Shown here: positions 42,645 through 49,582 of the stretch, piece after piece | Layout: the number at the start of each line of letters is the position of its first letter | Numbering within the stretch: position 1 is the first letter of the stretch | Assembly: GCA_032718475.1 (NCBI GenBank) | Contig: JAUCBJ010007394.1 | Span: 1 to 49,582, forward strand | Direction: 5' to 3' | Source of the DNA: Nemertoderma westbladi | Lineage: Eukaryota > Xenacoelomorpha > Nemertodermatida > Nemertodermatidae | Length of the DNA: 49,582 nucleotides | Program-made: the position numbers and the translations under genes | The notes under the pieces: model-generated | Database searches by the model: none | Told to the model about the DNA's origin: nothing | The model's input: the letters and a program-made list of their open reading frames with translations, nothing else

Positions 42645-43949
42645 TTGAAAACACTAGCTACCATAAAAATTAAACATGTACCGAGTCGGAAATATGTTCC
42701 AGAACATAAATCAACAGCAGAAACAGCTATAAAACAGTACTGTACTGTACTCCCAGATATTCCCATTGGTGATATCTCCTTTGCAGAAGTGAAGGCTGCT
42801 GCTAAGAGCATTACGACCAATCGTGCCAGTGGAGTAGATGGTGTTCCCCCAGAGGTCTTTAAAATACCTGAGTGTTTAAAGCTCATCTATCCCATCATAG
42901 TAGACATGTCCCGTACAACAAGAGTCCCACAAGAAATGAAAACAAATAAGTTGGTGCCAGTTCCCAAGAAGGGCAACCTAACACTCTATGGTTCTTTTCG
43001 GGGAATCTCATTGATCTCGATTGCTGCAAAGCTATACAATAGAATTCTATTAAATCGCATCAGGGATCCCATTGAGAGACTGCTCCGTGGAAATCAGAAT
43101 TGGTTCCGTAAAGGTCGTGGGACCATGGAGCCCATTTTGGCACTTAGAAGGATAATTGAAGAGTTATCAAAAAAGAAAGACAGGCATCTGGCTGTTATCT
43201 TTGTTGACTTCTTCAAGGCCTTTGATTCTGTCTCTCGCTCACGTATGTTCAGCATACTTTCATTATATGGGATTCCTGATGAAATTATTGCAGCAATCAG
43301 ATCAGTATACGATGGTTCGACAACATTTGTGTCTACTGTTGACGGTGACACAGAACCATTTGAAGTGTTATGGGGCGTCCTCCAGGGAGACACACTTGCA
43401 CAATTCTTGTTCATAATTGTTGTTGACTATGTTCTACGCATTTCCTTAGATCATCATAATGATGATGGGGTGATGATAACTCCACCTACTGGCTCCAGAA
43501 GTCGAGGAAATCCTGCCAAGTACCTAACTGATCTAGACTTTGCTGATGACTTAGGAGTACTTTCAGAATCACTAGAGGGAGCCCAACGGCTCCTCAGCTC
43601 ATTAGAACATGCTGCTTCTAGTGTTGGTCTTTTTATTAACTCCAGAAAGACCAAAATTTTGACAGTTAACTTTGAAAGTCCTCAGCAAGTCTCTGATCGG
43701 ATGAGCATAAGCTCAAAAGATGGTATGCTTGAGCATGTGGATGACTTATGTTACCTGGGATCATGGATCCGGAAGTCAGGTGAGGACCTTCGAATACGTA
43801 AGGGAAAGGCATGGGCAGCCTTGAATAGGCTTTCCAGGATTTGGAAGTCACCGAGAATTAATCGGAAACTTAAGGTCCGGTTATTTAGAGCAGCAGTAGT
43901 TCGTTCCAGTACTCCTCTATGGGAGTCCATGCTGGGCTCTAACTGCTGA
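42645..43949 (+). pseudogene. LINE reverse transcriptase, truncated and frameshifted
   Basis: About 434 codons of RT. The order is RASGVDGVPPEVFK (template-contact region), FRGISLISIAAKLYNRIL, AVIFVDFFKAFDSVSR (motif A with catalytic D), GVLQGDTLAQFLFII, LDFADDLGVL (FADD catalytic motif C) and GLFINSRKTKIL. The N-terminal endonuclease is missing. The frame is lost near 43915-43945 and ends at a TGA, while the conserved sequence continues one frame over. The enzyme would have copied element RNA at a nicked target. Confidence 0.9.
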
Positions 43950-43983
43950 GGACACCAAATCTCTGGATGGCACATTCACAAGA

Positions 43984-44322
43984 ATGCTACGCCGGGTTCA
44001 TTGTGTCAAGTACAATGCACACATCTCCAACCAGACACTATATAACATTGGAGATGTCTCATTGGTTCCCCCAAGCTTGACACTAGAACAAAATCGCCTC
44101 CGCTTTGCAGGACATTGCTTTCGCCGTGAGGACCAGCCAGTGCATAATCTTGTACTTTGGCAGCCTCATGGAGTGAATAAGCATGGTGGACAGCCCATGA
44201 CTTTCTTGAGTCGCATCTTAAAGGACACTGGCCTTGAAGATGCGGATGATCTAGCAATTGTCATGGGTGATAGGGAGTTGTGGCGGTGCAATTTTGTCGA
44301 TACGTCGGCACAGCATTCTTAA
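43984..44322 (+). pseudogene. LINE C-terminal domain in shifted frame
   Basis: Continues the LINE protein after the frame change. It holds the RLRFAGHCFRRED and LKDTGLEDADDL...MGDRELWRCNF blocks common at the C-terminus of many animal non-LTR retrotransposon proteins. Ends at TAA (44320-44322), followed by about 50 bp of 3' UTR. Confidence 0.85.
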
Positions 44323-44370
44323 AAAAGCAGCTGCAATGCAGCATGCCGATCCTAGTAGTAGTAGTAGTAG

Positions 44371-44634
44371 TAAAATTTAATTAAATTAATAAGATGGCAA
44401 ATAACGAAAAGATCTTAAGTTTTTTATGCCGTTTCTATCTAATTTAATGATGCTCGCATGGCTTTTGGTGAGGTCAGTTTGTAATAAGAGTTATCATTCT
44501 TACGAATACTGGAGTAGAATTTAAAGTGTCAATCTGTCAATCTTATTGAGATGGTCATTTTGCTTAATGTGAAATATTTAGCTATAGTACATTATTAAAA
44601 GAAACCGAGCAAGTTTAGTATATTATTGTCTATA
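44371..44634. other. AT-rich spacer
   Basis: No gene or structured repeat noticed between the LINE tail and the palindromic satellite. Confidence 0.4.
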
Positions 44635-44865
44635 TCACTGAGGCACTGATGCATACTATGCCTCACTGAGGCACTGAGGCATAGACTATGACTCAGCCTC
44701 AGTGAGGCATAGTCTATGCCTCAGTGAGGCATAGTCTATGCCTCAGTGCCTCAGTGAGGCATAGTCTATGCCTCAGTAAGGCATAGTCTATGCCTCAGTG
44801 CCTCAGTGAGGCATAGTCTATACCTCAGTGAGGCATAGTCTTTGCCTCACTGAGGCATAGCCTGT
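44635..44865. repeat. 22-bp palindromic satellite
   Basis: Imperfect tandem copies of TGAGGCATAGTCTATGCCTC plus AG. GAGGCATAG and CTATGCCTC are complementary around a single T, so every unit is a hairpin and neighbouring units can pair in several registers. About nine copies, irregular at both ends. Confidence 0.92.
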
Positions 44866-44885
44866 TACTGTTCAAAGGTTACTGT

Positions 44886-44960
44886 TCCACCTTGGTGTAG
44901 TGGTTGCGTTGAATTCACATCTCCCGTATGTCATGGGTTCGATCCCTGCATGAACCACGG
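44886..44960 (+). repeat. tRNA-derived SINE head
   Basis: Contains an RNA polymerase III A box, TGGTGTAGTGG (44893-44903), and a near-perfect B box, GGTTCGATCCC (44936-44946), 43 bp apart start to start, the spacing found in tRNAs. The acceptor and T stems do not pair properly, so this is a SINE promoter or tRNA relic rather than a working tRNA. The SINE body probably continues into 44961-45180. Confidence 0.7.
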
Positions 44961-45062
44961 CAGTTTTCGTTCGGTCAGCAATAGGCCTAACTTTGCAAAA
45001 TGCAGTATTACTGCCTAGTAACCAATTCATGGTTACTATATGGTTTTCACTTTGAAACCTTT

Positions 45063-45460
45063 CGCCCTCTAGCGGCAGACTGAGGAACTTCAGACTACTC
45101 TGTGACTCTGCAAAAGATATAGCCCATATTGTAATAGATACCGATTGGGGGGTCAAAATTAAGTAATAATATATCTAAATAAGTCTCAAACATCTTGCCT
45201 CATGGCTCGCCTCTTAGAACTCTTAAGCAATATAACTTCATAGTTTTGCGGATTGTAAATAACAAAGCTAGAGAAGATGTAAATTTTCAAATAATACGCC
45301 CTCTAGCGGCAGACAGGGGTACTTCAGTCTACTCTATGACTCCGCAAAAGATATACGCCTATGCCGTAGTAGATGCCTACCGAGTTTAAACCTATACGGA
45401 ATGAAAATAACAAAGTTAGAGAAGATGTTAATTTTCAGATAATACGCCATCTAGCGGCAG
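45063..45460. repeat. Module with CGCCCTCTAGCGGCAG, three copies
   Basis: The motif occurs at 45063-45078, 45297-45312 and (CGCCATCTAGCGGCAG) 45445-45460. Copies one and two share about 60 bp after it (CTTCAGACTACTCT/CTTCAGTCTACTCT, GCAAAAGATAT). Copies two and three share about 40 bp before it (GAGAAGATGTAAATTTTCAA/GAGAAGATGTTAATTTTCAG). Its reverse complement, CCGCTAGAGGGCG, resembles the CTCF core. Confidence 0.75.
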
Positions 45461-45522
45461 ACTATAGAACTGCAGACGGCTGGATATAGGTAAGAGTAAT
45501 TAGTGATCAGAGGTGTCACGAT

Positions 45523-45541
45523 AGGGGGTGGGGGGGGGGGG
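45523..45541. repeat. G-rich tract
   Basis: ATAGGGGGTG followed by a run of G ending in GCGC. A candidate G-quadruplex; assembly length is uncertain. Confidence 0.85.
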
Positions 45542-45639
45542 CGCTTGGATACAACTATTATTAATAAGCTGTTGCTTGGTTAAAGCTAATTGGGGGTCAA
45601 AGGTCAACGATAAAGCTGTCTGGATATAGATAAGAGTAA

Positions 45640-45830
45640 TTAATTACCTAATTAATATTAAAATAGAAATCAATGTATAAAGTAAAAGTAATACGATTAA
45701 TTATTTTAAAATAAAGTACAAATATATAGTTAATTTAAAATTAAATACAAATAAATAAAGTAAAATTAAATACAATTAAATAAAATTAAAATTAAATATA
45801 AATAAATAAGTATTAATAAATAAAAGAGCT
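45640..45830. repeat. AT-rich low-complexity tract (AAATTAAATA, AAATAAATA)
   Basis: Almost pure A/T with irregular AAATAAAT and AAATTAAAT repeats. No gene. Confidence 0.85.
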
Positions 45831-45832
45831 GC

Positions 45833-46112
45833 GGTGTCACTTATGACACCCTCTTGGGCCTCTAGGTGTACAGTTAGACATCACTGACACCATTGCGTAT
45901 CGGATTGATTAATTAGGATAATCAATTAAACCCTAATTAGGAGTCGTAAGACATCTATTAGGGTTTAATTGTACTAAGTAATTGATGACACCTGTCAATT
46001 AGGGTCTAATTAGCCTAATTAGAAGGTTCACTCAGACAGTCTGGCGCCAATGACACCCATAGATGTCATTGGGTGTCACCCAGACAGTCTGGCGCCAGTC
46101 AGTTAGGTCTAA
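45833..46112. repeat. Cluster of inverted and direct repeats
   Basis: GGTGTCActtaTGACACC (45833-45850) is a perfect 7-bp hairpin. AATTAAACCCTAAT (45924-45937) and ATTAGGGTTTAATT (45957-45970) are perfect 14-bp inverted arms. CAGACAGTCTGGCGCCA is directly repeated at 46033-46049 and 46081-46097 and contains the self-complementary CAGACAGTCTG. TGACACC or its complement recurs throughout. Confidence 0.8.
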
Positions 46113-46540
46113 CTGTCACAAAGCCGCCCAAGACTATACTACTTAGGAACAGTTTATTCTTGAACAATAAGTAATAGTTCATGTAATATAACATACCCTA
46201 ATATCTTTCAGTGTTGCTTATAGATTAACTAAGATATTTAGTCCATAGTTTTTTTTAAGGTGTAGTGCAATATGACGACCAAATATTAACTACAGATTTA
46301 TTTGTGATAAACGGTTCACTTGAGGCCAGACTTTGGGGCATTACCTGATTTTCTTTCTGCTACTTTCTTTTATTTCTTAATAATATTTGAATATATGTGA
46401 AGATCAAGACGAACACAGTTAGTTTTGCCAAAGCTCCCTTTAATTTTAAAATTATAGTTATAACATAAACAACTTATCTAAATTAAACTATAATGATAGA
46501 CACAAACACAATAATATCAATAATGTTTAGATTCCCTGTT
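46113..46540. other. Downstream region of the right-edge gene
   Basis: AT-rich, no gene seen. Further TTTATT hexamers (AATAAA on the minus strand) occur, e.g. at about 46297, as alternative poly(A) signals. Confidence 0.35.
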
Positions 46541-46546
46541 TTTATT
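46541..46546 (-). promoter_or_regulatory. Candidate polyadenylation signal of right-edge gene
   Basis: AATAAA on the minus strand, about 63 nt after the stop codon at 46609-46611. Confidence 0.45.
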
Positions 46547-46608
46547 CCGTAATTGACTGGGATACTGTTCAACCACATTCACTGTGATTCGATGATGAGC
46601 CTGTCTCA

Positions 46609-49582
46609 TTAGAGAGAGCTATCCACCATATCTTTGCGATACATAACATTGCTTGTAGATTCGCTATTTGGCATATGACAGTAAGCCATCATGTTGTTAA
46701 CATATGGAATGGAAGAAATCCGTTCCCAATCAATGACCTCGTTTGCTGACGTGGTTTTATTCTGGTTAATACATGGGCAGTCTATGGAGCTGTCATTTGG
46801 TAGTTTGTCATTCTGTATGACATGAATGTCAGATGTGTCCTGATGCGGTTCATTAATTCTAGGGTTGTCGTTACCATATATAGGCCAACTTTCAAGACTG
46901 TTATCACAAGTCAGTTGTTGGTTCCTAGAGATAATGTTAGACATTTTTAATTGTTGTTTATTAAAGGTTTGGCCTAAATTGTCATTTCCTTGTTGATTGT
47001 CATCATCACTTTGCTTATGTTCGTTATAACACCTGTATTTAGAAATATTGTATTCTTTTTCTGAATGCCACTTTTTGGGACAAACTCCGTTCGATTCTGG
47101 GAGACTGTGATAAACTTGTTCACAAGAACTATCTCCAAGCCCATTGTTACGAGTAAAGTAATTCACAAGGCTGCTTAGCTCTGGTCCAGGGTTTGGTTTG
47201 AGCTCCGAGGCAATAGAGGAACATGGTGAATTGAATGCTGTGCGTGATGGGAAGTTCTGAGATAAGGAAATACTTTGTTGATGGCATATTGCATCTTGTT
47301 GACCACCATGTTGGTTTCTCCCACAACATATTGCATATTGGGGTTCATGATATGGTGATAAACATATTTCCCTCTCATTTTGAATAGTTCCAGAACCATT
47401 TTGTAAACCCGAACATCTGCATCCCTCACCTTTATTCAATCCAGAAAGATCGGGATCCATGCTTGGGGATTCACTACCAAGTGCAGGTCGCACGCAGGAA
47501 CATCTCGAGCTAGTCGATTTACTCCGATTAGAAGGACAATCTTCGGTGAAGTTACTACTGAAATTCATTGCGGAATTGTGAGTGTGTCGTTTATGCTGTG
47601 AGTCATTTGGAACGGAAGTTTTGGGGGTCCAAACGCAATAATCGCTACCAGTCGCATTATGATCCCAATAATTTCGAAATATTTCTGATCTAGATGTCTC
47701 AAGGGACATTTTTGTTTTTTTGTGACAATTACCTTCCATATTTTTGTTATTCCCTGATGTATCTGAAACCAGTGTATGAGAAAAATCTTCAGTTGGTATT
47801 ATTTCCATTAATTGCGAATTTGTGTTGACATTCCCTTCATTTTTTTGTTTTTCTGTCTGTTTTTTCTGGTCAATACTTTCTTCCCCACTATTTCCAGCTT
47901 TAGAAGTACTCTGCTGACATTCTTCATCTATTGTAAAAAGCGATTTGTCATTCTTTACAGGGACAATACTTGACCCTATGGTCATATCGTTCCCCCTGCC
48001 TATGAGGATACTTAGCTGATGAGATATTTTTTTTGCAATTTCAATCATGCAGTCAAGAGCTGACTTATTGTCAGCAGAATTTTCCGCATTATGCATCCGG
48101 AAGTCAAATGGTTTGGTGAAAGTTTCCTTGTCCATTATTTCAATGTCCTTCGAAATTATTTGTTTATCAATAATATGTTTATGACATTGGGGTTTGTTAA
48201 TTTTATCTTTTAAGCTAAACTCATGAATTGTTGCAGTTGTATCCTCTTGTGGGATTATAATCCGGTTGACTTTTTGGAAATCGTTTTGCACAATTTTACT
48301 TTTTTCAATTTCATATCTTTGCTGTTTAGTGTCCTTGCTTTGCTCATCATTGCTTTGTTCCAGTTCATTGTGAATCGTTTTACTCTGTTCCTCAGCACCA
48401 TTATCATTTATTATTTCTTTCTCATTACGTAATGTTTCAACAAGTTTTGTTTGTTCCATAACTGATTCGTTTAAGTAAAAGTAAGGATTATTTTGAGATG
48501 TATTCCTGCTGTTTGACCTATTTCTATCATGATGATAACTAAGATAATTGCTTTCCATATTAATGGTAGTTGGGTTGATCGGAATGGGAGTTGGTTTGTT
48601 CTTTGGTAGAATTTTAATTGCATCAGAATCTACCGTTTTGTAGACATTGACTTCACTTGAATTGCATTCCATATTCATTGTTGACATAGAAGCTGGTTTG
48701 CTCATTAGAGGAGGTTCAGAATCTAACTTTTTGCAGAAATTAAATTCGCTTGTAGTAGTAACAAGTTGTTGAGATTGGAGTAAAGCATGTTGTTGGAGCA
48801 CATTTGCTACACTAAACTTTAATGAAGGATCTGTATTTAATGAAACATGCTGGGGTTTCCAACTTCCTGACGACTCGAACACACTAATATCGCTCTGTAA
48901 TTGAAGACTCATCCTCGTCCATTTGTCTCGTTTATTGCTTCTAATGACACTAGTTGCGCTCTTTGCTTTCCGCATTTCATTATATGAGTCCACCCTACCC
49001 AAAGCTTGGTTGTAAGCGATATTGTTATCACTCTTTGAAGGTGCAATATTTGACTGGGTTTGGCTGACCCAACCTGACATGTGCTTCTTGCCTCCCCAGA
49101 ACCATTCATTTTTTGTTTTATCATTGTTTGGCAAAGCAAATGAAGACGCGCTCATATCATGGTTTGAACTAATATTAATTCTACTTGGATCTACAAATCG
49201 GGAATTGTCAGATGAGTAACTAGCTGTGAACGAAGTCGAAAATTTATTTGAATTACTGTCACTTTGTGGTATGAAGGAAAAGGGGACGTCAGTTGCTTCT
49301 AGATTAAGTTTCGGTGAATTATATTGGCTTGTACAATCTATGAGAGGTATGTCACTATGATGTGTAGGTGTGGTGGGACCTTCGCTAGGCTGTTTACTCT
49401 CTTTGTTGCGCTTAAACACATTGAACGATTCAGCTGATGATTTCGCGCTAATTTTAGAATTAAAATTACAGCTGGGATCACTAACAGGACTTGTTTCATT
49501 TCTTCTCCCCGTGATTGCAACTCTAGTTTGCGATTGGTTGCGCTCAGGTAATAAAGTGGTCGGTTCAGATATAAATTGATTT
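46609..49582 (-). CDS. Large unrecognised protein, C-terminal part, open to window edge
   Basis: A single uninterrupted reading frame of about 990 codons in AT-rich DNA, far beyond chance, so a real exon. The first Met-like codon at 49419 is a GTG. The frame stays open through 49581 (…ISEPTTLLPERNQSQTRVAI… lies upstream of it), so the start or an upstream exon is outside the window. The protein is Ser/Asn/Gln-rich and looks disordered, with no membrane segment. Basic patches include KAKSATSVIRSNKRDKWTRM. There is a Cys-rich stretch (SSRCSCVRP, CRCSGL, ICCGRNQ) and isolated Trp motifs (EWFWGGKKH, DYCVWTPKTS, SGSWKPQHV). It ends MVDSSL, a class I PDZ-ligand pattern (S-x-L). This fits a long cytoplasmic tail of a receptor or adhesion protein or a scaffold, but no family is recognised. 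Stop at 46611-46609. Confidence 0.85.
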   Translation of the reverse strand, partial: NQFISEPTTLLPERNQSQTRVAITGRRNETSPVSDPSCNFNSKISAKSSAESFNVFKRNKESKQPSEGPTTPTHHSDIPLIDCTSQYNSPKLNLEATDVPFSFIPQSDSNSNKFSTSFTASYSSDNSRFVDPSRINISSNHDMSASSFALPNNDKTKNEWFWGGKKHMSGWVSQTQSNIAPSKSDNNIAYNQALGRVDSYNEMRKAKSATSVIRSNKRDKWTRMSLQLQSDISVFESSGSWKPQHVSLNTDPSLKFSVANVLQQHALLQSQQLVTTTSEFNFCKKLDSEPPLMSKPASMSTMNMECNSSEVNVYKTVDSDAIKILPKNKPTPIPINPTTINMESNYLSYHHDRNRSNSRNTSQNNPYFYLNESVMEQTKLVETLRNEKEIINDNGAEEQSKTIHNELEQSNDEQSKDTKQQRYEIEKSKIVQNDFQKVNRIIIPQEDTTATIHEFSLKDKINKPQCHKHIIDKQIISKDIEIMDKETFTKPFDFRMHNAENSADNKSALDCMIEIAKKISHQLSILIGRGNDMTIGSSIVPVKNDKSLFTIDEECQQSTSKAGNSGEESIDQKKQTEKQKNEGNVNTNSQLMEIIPTEDFSHTLVSDTSGNNKNMEGNCHKKTKMSLETSRSEIFRNYWDHNATGSDYCVWTPKTSVPNDSQHKRHTHNSAMNFSSNFTEDCPSNRSKSTSSRCSCVRPALGSESPSMDPDLSGLNKGEGCRCSGLQNGSGTIQNEREICLSPYHEPQYAICCGRNQHGGQQDAICHQQSISLSQNFPSRTAFNSPCSSIASELKPNPGPELSSLVNYFTRNNGLGDSSCEQVYHSLPESNGVCPKKWHSEKEYNISKYRCYNEHKQSDDDNQQGNDNLGQTFNKQQLKMSNIISRNQQLTCDNSLESWPIYGNDNPRINEPHQDTSDIHVIQNDKLPNDSSIDCPCINQNKTTSANEVIDWERISSIPYVNNMMAYCHMPNSESTSNVMYRKDMVDSSL

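Larger units (their letters stand above)
42645..44370 (+). mobile_element. 5'-truncated LINE with TAG-repeat tail
   Basis: Begins within the N-terminal part of the RT ORF (no endonuclease domain), runs through the RT and C-terminal domain, and ends in a (TAG)n tail at about 44353-44370. It is the longest of three copies in the window and the reference for those at 240-690 and 23904-24001. The clade is not resolved; the GVLQGDTLAxFLF motif and short-repeat tail suggest RTE/RTEX-like or a related group. Confidence 0.85.

Noticed and set aside
44886-44960. Functional tRNA gene
   Set aside because: The A and B boxes are good, but the acceptor and T stems do not pair; a SINE head is more likely.
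46609-49419. Complete 936-aa gene starting at 49419
   Set aside because: The codon there is GTG and the frame continues open to the window edge, so the true start lies elsewhere.

Overview
The window comes from an animal nuclear genome, most likely a marine invertebrate; I cannot name the lineage. The evidence is one conserved eukaryotic gene with a canonical GT-AG intron (EDC4, the mRNA-decapping scaffold), a THAP-domain P-element transposase, piggyBac-, hAT- and Harbinger-like elements, a Ty3/gypsy LTR retrotransposon, non-LTR retrotransposon pieces, and no bacterial gene organisation. Host genes are sparse and repeats dominate.

Layout. 1-3580: AT-rich, with a deleted LINE copy, long poly-C tracts and one copy of an unclassified repeat family. 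3581-9938: two minisatellites (20-bp units, about 275 copies; then a 7/12-bp mosaic). 10154-10279: a Harbinger-like MITE. 10561-22383 (minus): EDC4 as two coding exons, 22383-21603 and 12923-10561, predicted 1047 aa. Its 8.68-kb intron is mostly a 7.4-kb minisatellite. 22612-24001: a doubtful small ORF, a hAT-like element and a LINE tail. 24164-28179: a P-type DNA transposon with roughly 80-bp terminal inverted repeats and a two-exon, 879-aa THAP transposase that looks intact. 28487-29562: a TTAA-flanked piggyBac-like MITE. 29845-30542: a TA-flanked inverted-repeat element. 30714-31683: a GIY-YIG/Penelope-like remnant, then a fold-back composite enclosing a BEL/Pao integrase fragment. 31855-39764: a Ty3/gypsy element with TG...CA LTRs, a TTTC target duplication, a proline-tRNA primer site and broken gag/pol frames. 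39786-42215: a second TTAA-flanked element carrying a 65-bp minisatellite, itself interrupted by a LINE tail. 42645-44370: a 5'-truncated LINE. 44635-46112: a palindromic satellite, a tRNA-derived SINE head, a thrice-repeated module with a CTCF-like motif and a cluster of inverted repeats. 46609-49582 (minus): the 3' part of a large unrecognised gene, open to the window edge.

How it fits together. EDC4 is the only confidently named host gene; it scaffolds DCP1/DCP2 decapping in P-bodies. The other host candidate is the large C-terminal exon at the right edge. Almost everything else is mobile DNA or tandem repeat, with visible nesting: an insertion inside the 5' LTR, a LINE tail inside a minisatellite inside a piggyBac-like element, and a hAT-like end abutting a LINE fragment. 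I found no CRISPR array, rRNA or functional tRNA.
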